Positions 1-11,155 of a DNA stretch of 64,000 bases are shown here, piece after piece. The translations under genes and the position numbers were made by a program. The number at the start of each line of letters is the position of its first letter. Within the stretch, counting starts at the first letter, position 1. The DNA lies in the NCBI GenBank assembly GCA_963576735.1, contig OY755175.1:1938401-2002400 (forward strand). Direction: 5' to 3'. The stretch comes from Bedellia somnulentella. Its lineage: Eukaryota > Arthropoda > Insecta > Lepidoptera > Bedelliidae. A model generated the notes under the pieces. It searched no databases, had not been told where the DNA came from, and was given only the letters and a program-made list of their open reading frames with translations.

Positions 1-43
1 GAAGATATGGGGTAGTGCTATTCTAAGCCGACACTACATAGCT
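1..43 (-). mobile_element. SINE-A 5' end, cut by window edge
   Basis: GGGGTAGTGCTATTCTAAGC and CGACACTACATAG, the reversed head of the family. Confidence 0.7.
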
Positions 44-493
44 AGTATTTTCTATTTAAGACAAACCAAATATTATTTATAAATTATACAGAATAAGGTT
101 TTGAGGTTAGAAATGTCGAATTTGATAATATCGCAAAGTTTTGGCGCGAAGTCTTTTGTTCTAGTAAGAGAAAGTTTCACTCTTGTTGGATCCTCATCAT
201 TATGAGCAATCAGTTTTTATTATTAGCGCAGTGATATTATTTGTGTAGGTTTAACTTTGGTTTAACTTGGTTAGATTTTGAATGGAAATTTCTTTGTTTC
301 ATTATTTAAGTTTGACAGCTGTCAGGGCACATTATGGTAATGTTTTTTAAAAGTATTGAGCAATTGTTTGGGATTTAATGTACTTTTTCTTCCGATTTTT
401 TTTAATAAATACAATTCTGCGTTTCTATAACAACTTATCGTATATCCCGTAAATTATTACAAATTACAATAAATTTATAATAATTAAATTACT
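43..493. other. No gene seen
   Basis: AT-rich sequence between two SINE-A copies; no ORF or repeat match inside the window. Confidence 0.5.
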
Positions 494-732
494 GTGTAGT
501 GCCGGCTTAGAATGTCGCTACCCCTTTCTGCCCACGGGTGTCGTAAGAAGCGACTAAGGGTATCGGGGCTTTATATTGGATTTTTGGGCGATGCGGTTGG
601 AGACCCATCACTAAAAACCTTTATTTTTACCATATTTTCCCCACTCAACTTCCAAAAGTGGCTGAGGAATTTCTAATTCCTTAGCTCTGGCTACCCCTTC
701 TAGGGAAATATAGCCGTGAGTGTATGTATGTA
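494..732 (+). mobile_element. SINE-A, full length
   Basis: Runs from GTGTAGTGCCGGCTTAG through GCGATGCGGTTGGAGACCC and GGCTACCCCTTCTAGGG to GCCGTGAGTGTATGTATG. Reference copy for the family: about 240 bp with a TATG-type tail. Confidence 0.85.
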
Positions 733-1164
733 CAATAATTGTATTTTTAGAAATTATTCTGCTTTGCTATGTCAAGGCTATTGAAATCAATAAAAGATTT
801 AAAAGACTACCTACCATTAAGCCAAAAACAGATAAAGAAACAAATAAAAAAACAAATCATATCTGTAGGACACAAAACATTAATTGATAAAAAAACAAGC
901 GAAAATTATTCTATGGAAACAATTAGTCTAACAGTTGGATGACGATAATGACTTGTGGGATAGGCTCAACTACTACTTAGTACTAGCTTGCAACACATAA
1001 AGCTATATTTAATACCATTCATCTTATAAATGTTGTCCTTAGTGGGTATCAATCCCACAACCTTCGAATCCAGAAAATAAACTTCCACCAAAAAGATGCC
1101 GGAAAATTCAATATAAATAAAACATATTGTATGTAGCATAACTCATAGTCTTGATTAGTTCAGA
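733..1164. other. No gene seen
   Basis: Short A-rich stretch (AAAAAACAAATAAAAAAAC-like), no coding signal. Confidence 0.5.
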
Positions 1165-1407
1165 CATACATATACTCACGGCTATATATCCCTAGAAGGG
1201 GTAGCCAGAGCTAAGGAATTACAAATTCCTCAGCCACTTTTGGAATGTTGTGTGGGAAAAGATGGTAAAATAAATAAAGGTTGTTCGTGATGGGTCTCCA
1301 ACCGCATTGCTCAAAAATCCCTTAAAGCCCCAATACCGTTAGTCGCCTCTTACGTACACCCACCGGAAGAAATGGGGTAGTGCTATTCAAAGCCGTCACT
1401 ACACAGC
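1165..1407 (-). mobile_element. SINE-A, full length
   Basis: Reverse copy with the tail ACATACATATACTCACGG at its left. Confidence 0.85.
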
Positions 1408-2742
1408 AGATTATTATGTCTTGATTAGTATGCCCCTTATTCAAATATTTTAATCCCATCAACAACCCATTAATACGAATTATTGCTATTTTCAGCCTTA
1501 CAGCCTTGACAAAAAGGTTTATGCAATAAAATACCTTAAAAGTAGTGTATTGAAATGCAAATACGACAGAACACAACAATGTGCCGCAGACTTTCCATTT
1601 CACGCGCAAATGGACGATTCGGGTTGTCAGTGGTACAGTAAAATAAGTAAATTTTGGTACACTTGCTTAAAGCTCAATTTGTACCAACTATATCGTATGT
1701 TATTTCTGGCTGTTTTACATACATTGTCACTACTCAAGACCAAGAAAAATTATTAAACTGAGCTTGTTACTTAAACCTTTCGAAAATAGAACTTAATTAC
1801 TATTTACGTAAGATATTGACACTATGGACGAGTTATTTTAAAAATTTAACTGCCTCCGGTGTCTTGCAGTAAACTCTTCAACTCAGCTCAGACAACAAAT
1901 ATGACTTTTAGCACAAGTTCAGTTATTGCGATCGAAAGCTACATGGTCTTGACTACGAAATTGGCTACGCCGCCGGCGTGAACGTCTACGCAACACATCG
2001 TAGCTGTGCATAATGATTTCATCACACCGCTGCAGCGGTCGACATACATACTAGTTACATATTTCTCAAATAAACATTAGGTTGCTTTTCTTTAAGATAA
2101 TGTAACTACTAGCTATTATTGTTGCGATTAAAATAAATGTCACTAAAATGAATCGGTGAATGATGAAATGAACGATTGGTTTTTAAAATCAGTATCACCT
2201 AAAATTAAAACAAAACACTAATTTTTGTCCTAAGCATTTTATAACTCAAAATCATTTTTTTCATTAATTTCAGAATAATTATTTAAGTTTAAGTGTAACA
2301 CTAAGATAATATGTAAAGCATAATAAATTTACTTGCCGATAAAATTCATACTTAATTTAATTTTAAATTCTATAAAAAAACTACTTGAAAACCTTAAAAT
2401 ACTTTATCTCCATAAAACTACCCAAAAATATCCACATAAAAATATGAAAGTTTTCTTACTGCACCATTCGATATACCTATCGGTTGAAACAAGTGGGCCG
2501 GTACAATTTATGCGGCTCCGCTGACATGATTTAGTCCATTCTATTCAATAAATTACTCTATGGACTCTGTTCGTATGCTGTGCTCACTGAATTTCAAATA
2601 AAGACATTCGGAGCCAAAGCAGCGTTTAAGAATTAGGAGACCTAACTCGCATATTCTCTCAAGTTGTTACGGTCTTAAGTTGGCTGAAAAACATACGAAA
2701 CTGGTTTTACTGATTTCAATATACAATAAATGTACTCACGGC
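1408..2742. other. No gene recognised
   Basis: Only short open frames without a family match; a GC-richer patch near 1960-2040 contains CGCCGCCGGCGTG. Could hold an unrecognised exon. Confidence 0.4.
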
Positions 2743-2940
2743 CTAGTATTGCCGGCTTAGAATGACCCTACCCCTATCTACCCGCGGGTGTTGTAAAAGG
2801 CGACTAAGGGTGATTAAGAGACCCATCACCAACGATACTTTATTTCTACCATCTTCTCACATACCTATCAGCTTCCAAATGTGGCTGAGGAGTTTCTATA
2901 TCTGAAGCTCTGGCTACCCCTTTTTGAGGTTTATGACCAT
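2743..2940 (+). mobile_element. SINE-A with internal loss and no tail
   Basis: TTGCCGGCTTAGAATGACCC to GGCTACCCCTTTTTGAGG; the central GGTATTGGGGC block is deleted. Confidence 0.7.
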
Positions 2941-4130
2941 TATTATAAAAAAAAAGATTTTATTTGTCTTTTTACACATACCTACAACAAAAAATATATA
3001 TAATAAAACAGTGAAAAGAAGTTAAAAAAGAAGAACTAATTAAATAACAATAACAAAAAAGACAAAATGGTTACGAGCTCGGTTTTCAGCTCTAACCAAT
3101 ACTTTATATGTATGTACGTATACTTACGGCACAATTTTAACATGCACACTTATACAAATACCAAAAGAAAAGTCAGAGCTTATGTTTGCATATGTTCAGC
3201 TGCATAAAAAATTAAGCGGGAAGTAATAAAATATAAAGGTCACACGAATGTTTTATGATAAAAAAAAACCGTTTCCTTGCACACTTATGACTATATTTGA
3301 CCTAGGATATATATCAATGACCTCTGGTATCAAGTACTTTATGCTTAGAAAAATAAAAAGTGTAGTCAATATTGAACATAAAACAAACGCTTCAAAATTC
3401 TCTCAATGTCAAGTTGGAGGTGTCGAAAGATGTTTCGAGAGTTTTAAAGCGAGACCTCGCGTTCGATGGTACTCAGTACCCTTGTTAGTAGTCGAGTGTA
3501 TTCGAGAAGTAAGTGTTTCGGTTCGCGCGCTTTTCACGTTTTTACTTTTACTGGCAACAAGATAGGATTGGTAGGATTTTGGCCAGAGGCAGTTTATTTA
3601 CTTTGTGTGAGCTAATTATCTTAGAGTTGAGTGGGATATTTAGTAAGAGTAGTAGAGTAAGTAGTAGGTAAGAAACTATTTATGCGTTAAAAAGTGTTGA
3701 TTTGCTGTTTCTTCAAAGCAGGGAGTCAATATTTAATTTTATTTTAAAAACATTTTAATCTGCATTGCACGGGGAAACCGAACCGGCCACGCGACGAAGA
3801 AAATACACATGTAATTTTATGATACCAATCGGAATTCTTAGTCACAGGTATTATTTTAGTCCAAGTAGTATAGTGTCGAAAATAAAAGAAAGACAATGAA
3901 TTTTAACATGTTTATTACAAAATAAATCAATTTAACAAATGCTCAAAATGTGTCCGATGCTGTTGAATACAAAGTCGGACTCTTGTGATTATTTCACGCC
4001 CCGTTGATTTTTTGATCTTGTTGATGATATATTTACTATTGAATATTACATACTTACATGTCACATCTGATTTACGTATTATAGAATAGAAAAGAATAAC
4101 TCTTTTTAATTTAAATCTTTTTGTTCATGT
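2941..4130. other. Unassigned region, possible 5' exon
   Basis: GC rises at 3420-3545. A 105-codon frame (3248-3565) has no family signature. AGTAGTAG|GTAAGAAAC near 3667 would be an acceptable donor. Nothing firm. Confidence 0.3.
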
Positions 4131-5414
4131 AAACCTCATGTGGGGATTATTACTAATAAATAAAGAATAACTCTTTATTGCACATCAAACACAAATTAAC
4201 AAAATAAATTATCATACAGTTTACAGTGAGGTACAATTGGCGGTCTTATCGTTAATATTATAATGGCACGACGGAGTAATATAGGCTCTTACTATACTAG
4301 AACACATGTAAAATATATTTATATCCTTGTTAGTATGTACAGACAATATGTTTTATTGATTATATTTATATCCATACTTTTCAAATAAAATTTTATGTTA
4401 CTTACAATTAATTCATTTTTATATAACTTAATTGTAAGATACAATTATAAATTAAGCAAATTTATGAACTGAGATACAAGATTGTGAATGTCAAATCATA
4501 TTGCTAGTATCTGCCTACCCTAATGGAAAATAATTTTATGTACGAAAATACCATTTATACTGTTTTATTTTTTAATTATTATATTTAACGTCACTATTTT
4601 TATAATCTGTGTAGTGTCGGCTTAGAATAGCACTACCCCATTTCTTCCGGTGGGTGTACGTAAGAGGTGACTAACGGTATTGGGGCTTTTAAGGGATTTT
4701 TGGGCGATGCGGTTGGAGACCCATCACCAACAACCTTTACTTTACCATCTTTTCCCCACACAACTTCCAAAAGTGGTTGAGGAATTTCTAATTCCTTAGC
4801 TCTGGCTACCCCTTCTAGGGATTTATAGCCGTGAGTATATGTATGTATGTATGTATGTATTTTTATAATCGTAATTAGTTTATCTATGATTAGCAAATTT
4901 TATGTTTATTTAATCAGTTTTCATGGGTCATTTTGTATTTTTTTCTAAAACAATTTTTATATATTTATATATATCGATGTATAATTTTTATATACTTAAA
5001 AAATATTATTAATATTCTTTATGTATTGAGAAAACTAACATCGTGTCATTTCCAATACCAATTTTAAAATTGAATATATTAAGAAATTATCTGTAGCACG
5101 TCTGGTAATGGAATTGCAAACTGGACAGAAACTATATGTTATCTTACAATTTACTTTTGACTTTAACCTGTTAGAGGATAAGATTAGTAGAAAAATAAGC
5201 AATCAGTGAGACAAATTCTCAAACTTTCATTAGTTCAAATGGAATGGATTTCTGCATTTTCGCCGGCGAAAGAACCACGACAGACAACCTGATTATACAA
5301 AGTAAGAACTACAAATATTCAATAATAACGTCGGTATTCCTATATCAATATATTTAGATTACTTGGAATATTTCCATAAATGCTAAAAAGTACAACAGAT
5401 TTCCATTATCACTA
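4130..5414. repeat. 3' flank of locus 1, duplicated at 9640-11155
   Basis: TACTAGAACACA, TTAGTATGTACAGACA and CTACCC/CACCTC-AATGG blocks line up in the same order with 9800-10080. Not coding. Confidence 0.7.
4609..4860 (+). mobile_element. SINE-A, full length
   Basis: Five-unit GTAT tail. It lies at the position corresponding to the copy at 10144, so it predates the locus 1/2 duplication. Confidence 0.85.
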
Positions 5415-5956
5415 GGAGGGAGAAACGGGTGCCCAATGATTAGTTTAATCCTCATTTGTAAAAAATACAGGTGCCCAATTTACATTTTGATCATTCTCAT
5501 TATTCATAATCATAATCACTAGGAATGGGTGCCCAATATTTATTTGGATAATTTTCATAATTATTAGGCACTGGTGCCCAATAAACATTATTTTCATTAA
5601 CCCTAGGCTTGAGCACGGGTGCCCAGAATGTGTCACTTCGTTTAGTTTGATTCCGTCTAGGATAGAAAGCGGCTGATGAATATATACCATCTTGATTGCT
5701 TTTATTATCTCTAGGATCTAACCTAGAGATAAGAGACTGTAGTCGAGCTAACAAATATAGCATATTTCGAGCATTTTCATTGCCGTTGGGATAGGCAGCA
5801 GCGGCCGCTTTAATGTTGGGATTATTTTCAAATACAATGTTTTGTTTGCTTTCATCAGCTCTGGGATATCTTGTGGGTGTGGACTCTCCATATACAGCAT
5901 CTTGATTATTTCCATTATAACCAGAGTAACTCCCAATGTTTTTTTGTCCTAAAATA

Positions 5957-6216
5957 TCCTTACTAATATTATAAATCTGAAAGTGAGTTTGTTTGTTTGT
6001 TTGTTCCACTATCACGCCGTAACTACTAAACCGATTGCTTTGAAAGTTTGCAGACGTATAGTTAGAAGTCCGGATTAAATAATAGGGTACGTTTTATCTC
6101 GGAAATAAATTATATTCCCGAGGGAAATCGTGGGAATGAAAAGTTTTCTTATAGTTGTGCTTTATATCGCAATATAACCGAATTCCACACAGGCGAAGCT
6201 GTGGGCGGAAAGCTAG
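5957..6216 (+). mobile_element. Short nonautonomous Helitron
   Basis: Begins TCCTTACTAATATTATAAA after an A and ends GGGCGGAAAGCTAG before a T, as expected for Helitron insertion between A and T. It also carries the lepidopteran-type inner motif with repeated GTTT and CGAAGCTGTGGGCGG. It interrupts the locus 1 intron next to the acceptor. Confidence 0.75.
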
Positions 6217-6835
6217 TATAGAATAATTAATAATATTATTCCCTTGCACAGATTAACATAATGCTTTTAGGATACCCATAAACACAGATATTTTTAATAA
6301 TTTTGAGCTAAAATATGTTTTTTTTTCTATTATATTGGTACATAAAATATTGCATTATAGTATTCCAATACGTTGTTCCACAGTAGCACACAATAAGGGA
6401 ATCATGTACTGTAGTGACCCGATTCATGTATTTAAAACTTATGGTTTTGTTCTGAAATGACATGTTACTTTTTATGATTATATAAATAGATAAGCAAACA
6501 TCATTATTTACAACAGAAGGAGAATTTATTAAAAAAAACATATCCTAAAATTTTGTAATAGTAACAAAAGTAACATTACAGTTAAATAAAATATGCGTTT
6601 GTCAAATCAAATATTTTCAAGATGCCAGCGTTTTCATAGCAATAAAGATCATAGTATAAAGAGCATAAAAAATTTTGAGCCATTAATTAAAATTTTAATA
6701 AATTATTTATTTCAAGAATTTAATTTTCTATTCTATGCAACAAACAGTTACTTAGTAGAATTAAAAGTTGAAATACGATAATCAATATCATACTCGTTGT
6801 GTCCCTCATTGAAAATCATAAATATACGTATAATT

Positions 6836-7053
6836 TCGGCTGTAAATCCCTAGAAGGGGTAGCCAGATTTTCAGAATTCGATATTCCTGAGCCACATTCG
6901 GAAGTTGAGGAAGATTTTAAAAATAAACCTTGCGATGGCGTCCAACCGCATTGCCCAAAAATCACTTAAGAAGCCCAGATATCCTTAGTTGCCTCCTACG
7001 AACTTCACTGGAAAGATTGGAATAGTGCTATTTTAAACTGCCATAATTCAGCA
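6836..7053 (-). mobile_element. SINE-A, diverged
   Basis: In the locus 1 intron; CTGTAAATCCCTAGAAGG to AAACTGCCATAATTCAGC. Confidence 0.7.
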
Positions 7054-7224
7054 GATACCAAATAAACATTCTGTTGTCAATATTAAATAGCAATCTCAGA
7101 TAAGAAATAGGCTATAGTTTTTCCACTAGCATGCCGCCTTAACAAATGAGTAAGGCACACGTCGGCCAGCGATATAAATAGTAATGCTAATTTTGAGTTA
7201 ATGTTACATAACAATACAATTCCT

Positions 7225-7428
7225 GTGTAGTGCCGGCTTAGAATATAACTACCCTTTCAACCCACGGGTGTCGTATGAGGGGATTAAGGGTATGGGGCTT
7301 TTTTAAGTGATTATAGGGTGATGCAGTTTGGAGACTTTGCGGTTCCAAATGTGGCTGAGGAGTTCCTAGCTCGGAAGTTCTGGCTACCCCTTTTTGGGAT
7401 ATATGGTCGTGAGTATATGTTTGTATGC
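7225..7428 (+). mobile_element. SINE-A with internal deletion
   Basis: Just downstream of the locus 1 donor. The centre from the CACC block to the CTTTATT block is lost. Confidence 0.7.
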
Positions 7429-7557
7429 AACAAATCAAATTTGTTTAACCTGATAAGTTCCCTCTTAGGTCAGCTGCCAACGCTGCTCCAATGATATAAG
7501 ATAACACTAAGAATTCCATTGTTTGTCTTACTCGTATGATGTATTTTCAAAAATTCA

Positions 7558-7738
7558 GAAGTCTTATATACTGTTTAACAATGTACAAACAATGGCAAGA
7601 GTTTACAAAAGCTATTTAGTATCAATAGTAACAATGACATACAAAAAATATATATAAATAATACGTTCTTGAATACTGACCTACAAATTGAAATATGACA
7701 AAAGGAAATGATCCACATTTGAAAAGTTAACCTTGAGG
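7558..7738 (-). promoter_or_regulatory. Locus 1 promoter: TATA and upstream block
   Basis: GTATATAAGACTTC at 7571-7558, about 40 bp before the ATG, and GTTAACCTTGAGG (plus-strand reading) at 7726-7738. Both are shared with the other loci at similar spacing. Confidence 0.6.
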
Positions 7739-7871
7739 TTTATATGAATAAGCTTATTGTTGTTAGTTATAGTAAATACAAATGGTCCAAAGAAATGTGA
7801 AACAATCATGTTTTTTTTTAAATTTTAACTTTAAAATAGGGTTGTACTCGACTGTATGAGTATACAGAGTA

Positions 7872-8064
7872 TACTAACGGTATTGGGGCTTTTTAAGGGA
7901 TTTTTGGGCGATGCAGTTGGAGACCCATCACCAACAACCTTTATTCTACCATCTTTTCCCCACTCAACTTCCAAAAGTGGCTGAGAAATTTCTAATTTCT
8001 CAGCTCTGGCTACCCCTTTTAGGGATTTATAGCCGTGAGTATATGTATGTATATGTATGTATGA
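7872..8064 (+). mobile_element. SINE-A, 5'-truncated
   Basis: Starts at CTAACGGTATTGGGGC; long TATG tail. Confidence 0.78.
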
Positions 8065-8207
8065 GTATACAATACACTAACAAGCAATATAAAAGTCCCA
8101 GTGAGATAGCTACTATTTACCAGCAACTAACTAACCTTAACCAAGAAAATTTGGGCCATTTTACAAACAAAAGCAAATAAGTACACAGTACTAATTGTTG
8201 GTTTGCC

Positions 8208-8395
8208 ATGTAGTGCTGGCTTAGAATATCACTACGTGGTCACTACCCTTTTCTACCCACCGGCGTCGTAAGAGGCGACTAACCGTTGGAGAAAATGGTT
8301 GGAGACCCAAAACCAACGATACTTTATTTTTTTATTATTTCCAGCTCTGAAGCTACCCCTTTTTGGGATTTGTCGCCGTGAGTAAGTGTATGGAC
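8208..8395 (+). mobile_element. SINE-A, diverged
   Basis: TGTAGTGCTGGCTTAGAAT head with a duplicated CACTACGTGGTCACTACC, and an eroded middle. Confidence 0.65.
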
Positions 8396-8399
8396 GTAT

Positions 8400-9640
8400 T
8401 TATTGTACTTAATGTGGCTTTTACGTCTATCATATAGAATACCAGATACCTAGCATATAATATGCTGGGGAGTACTCTGCCATTCTTCAATTAGCACTTA
8501 CGTTAAGTCACGAAGCGTAATTGGAGATGGAACTCTGTTTCTCCCACATCTGTGAAGCTCGTCCCAAGCAAGCTCATTAAGATCCAAATTGGGGTCCTTG
8601 CTGACCACTTACTACTGACCATTATTTTGTGGATTCCTACATCCAGAAGATATGATTTATATTTTGAGCTATTGTTTGCCGTGAAGTGCCGACTTATAAT
8701 GTCACTATGTTAACCCCTTTCTACTTAGGGTTATTTATAGGGTTTAGGTTAGGGTTTAATAAATAGAAGTTTTCATATCGGTCTGCAAGCGTAACTAATT
8801 ACTATCGCCTATGAACCTTAGGGTGGTAAATCAAAATTTTGGCCGACCGTACCTCCACCGTGAGTCATTTTTTCTTTAAAACATGGTCATGCAAAACTTT
8901 TTCCTGCCCGGCTAGTACAGTCGCCATCAGATATATTGGAGCGGCCGAGGTACTCAAATATTTCTCAGCAGCAATAAATTTCAATTAATTCTTTACGGTA
9001 AATAAGGTCAATAAGATCTGAACATCCGATTCGCCACAAATATATGAGCAGTGGTTTTTCAATTAAATCTGAACACCCAAAGAGACAATAATATCTGAAA
9101 GCACAACTCGTCAAAGTTATCTGCTCAGACAGGGTGATCTTGGTCTTCTCACGTTTAATCTAGTCCCCTCAACCTAAGAATCACTCGTCGCACTGTAATA
9201 TAATATAGAACTATCAGCAGCAGCTCCACCACAGAGTAGATTGTAATGAGACAAGATGATATGGAAATAACTATAATTACTTACCTAATTGAGTGGTCTG
9301 TATAAAATGCTCTTATTTTTTATTGCTCCGTGGAATCATACACCATGCAAAGCTTCCCTTAGGAAACTGGATTACTACTCTTCACATTGAGAACAATAAT
9401 ATCATATGAACCTCTTCTTAACCCTGTAAACATTTATTTCTCTCTCGCTCGCACGAAATGAATATTTGGATGTTGTCATAAGGACAATGTCTAGCGACAA
9501 GTAACCAACACGATAGCTATTTCCACACTGATTTATTGTGACCAATGATGAGGCTCGCAGGCGTTCGATACCCTACAACCTACATATATAAAAGTGGTAC
9601 GTGGTAATGAAATGACATGGTAAACTTGTTTTTCAGTTTA
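8400..9640. other. No gene seen
   Basis: Unique-looking sequence with short closed frames; contains a 20-bp AGGGTTTA-like run near 8730-8760. Confidence 0.45.
8679..8731 (+). mobile_element. SINE-A head fragment
   Basis: CCGTGAAGTGCCGACTTATA followed by CCCCTTTCTACTTAGGG only. Confidence 0.5.
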
Positions 9641-10143
9641 TGAAAAATTTTATGAAAGTTCTGTAATAACACTTATTCATTTATTTACACACACTAAACA
9701 TAATATGATTACATTTCCTTTAAAATTTAACAAAAACCAACACAAAAATTAAAAAACTTAACAACTAACAAATATAGCCTTAACAACTAACTTACATATT
9801 ACAATGGCAAGACACATGTGATCATACTACACTAGAACACATAATGAGTATATTTATAACTTTGTTAGTACCTATGTACAGACAGTAGGTTTTATTCATG
9901 ATATTTATATTCTGATATTCTAAAAAAAAATATGTTCCTTAAAATATATTCGTTTTTTATAACTTAATCGTAAATTACAATTATAAATTGAGATAATTTT
10001 TAATCGGAGATACAAGATTATCAATATCAATATATTGATAGTCTCGGTCCACCTCAATGGAAACTAATGAATAAAAGTACCATTTATACCATTTATACCA
10101 TTTATACCGTTTTTATTTTTTAAATTTAACGACACTTTCCTTG

Positions 10144-10390
10144 CCGTGTAGTGCCGTGTAATGTCGCTACCCCTTTCTACCCACGGGTGTCGTAAGAGGC
10201 GATTAAGGGTATTGGGGTTTTTTATTGCATTTTTGAGCGATGCGGTTGGAGACCCATCACCAAAAACCTTTATTTTTACCATCTTTTCCCCACTGAACTT
10301 CCAAAAGTGGCTGAGGAATTTACAATTCCTTAGCTCTGGCTACCCCTTCTAGCCTTCTAGGGAAATATAGTCGTGAGTATATGTATGTAT
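10144..10390 (+). mobile_element. SINE-A, full length
   Basis: Equivalent of the 4609 copy in the locus 2 segment. Confidence 0.82.
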
Positions 10391-10671
10391 CCTTATAATT
10401 ATATCGTTCGTAAATTTTAAATTAATAAAATTGGTTTGCATGGGTCATTAATATATTTCTTGGAACCTTCTTTCGATATATATGTATACAATTTTAATGT
10501 TTGAAAGTTGTATTTTTTTAATTCTTGATGTATTGAGAAAACTGATATTGTATGAAGTGTCATTTTCTAACACAAATTTTAAGTTTGATAATATCATTTG
10601 CACGCCTGTTAATGGAATAGCAAACTAGACAAAACCTGTGTAAATTTTACAATTTACTCTTATTTTTATGC

Positions 10672-10905
10672 TGTGTTATGTCGGCTTAGAATAGCACTAT
10701 TCCATTTCTTCCGGTGGGTGTACGTAAGAGGCGACTAACGGTATTGGGCCTTTTAAGGGAGTTTTGGGCGATGCGGTTGGAGACCCATCACTAACAACCT
10801 TTATTTTACCATCTTTTCCCCACTCAACTTTCCAAAAACGGCTGAGGAATTTCTATTTTCTTAGCTGTGGCTACCCGTGCCCTATGTATATATGTATGTA
10901 TTTAT
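10672..10905 (+). mobile_element. SINE-A
   Basis: Absent from the matching place of the locus 1 segment (near 5160), so it inserted after that duplication. Confidence 0.78.
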
Positions 10906-11155
10906 GTACTCTTAATTTTTACCTGTTGGCGTGTATATACTAAAATTCATACATAAATGAAAAAGGATTCTACAAGCAATCAGTGAAACAAACTCTTAAT
11001 CCTTCATTCGTTTCAAATGAATTGATTTCTACATTGACGACGTGCCGTTGAAAGAAAAACAGACAATCTGATGCAATAATAACGTTAGTTTTCTTATTAA
11101 CATTGCTTGGAATATTTTCATAAATGCTAAGAAGTGGAACAGATTTCGATTACTA

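Larger units (their letters stand above)
5415..7519 (-). pseudogene. Locus 1: secreted WAPVP-repeat protein gene, probably decayed
   Basis: Family of unknown function. Exon 1 is 7519-7462 and encodes a hydrophobic signal peptide ending in GAALAADLR. Exon 2 starts at 5948 with the phase-1 join that makes Gly-Gln. It encodes an Asn-rich region, a dibasic stretch (PRRNQTKR) and then FW/YW-A-P-V/I repeats. Compared with locus 2, the donor GT has become GG (base 7460). A substitute donor CAG|GTTAAA lies 12 nt further in at 7451 and keeps phase 1. A 260-bp Helitron (5957-6216) stands 8 bp from the acceptor and has displaced the pyrimidine tract. The frame closes at 5500, while three more WAP-like units remain out of frame or behind stops down to about 5415. 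The first exon, promoter and 5' part of exon 2 are still well conserved. I read it as a recent pseudogene; a truncated but expressed protein is possible. Confidence 0.72.
9640..11155. repeat. 3' flank of locus 2, duplicate of 4130-5414
   Basis: Direct copy carrying one shared and one private SINE-A. Confidence 0.7.

Noticed and set aside
3248..3565. 105-codon ORF as a gene
   Set aside because: No family signature, no paralog and no splice or promoter support beyond a weak GC rise.
5445..5690. Minus-strand 81-codon ORF overlapping locus 1
   Set aside because: A different frame of the repeat-coding exon; it is a shadow, as are the plus-strand frames at 11180-11449.
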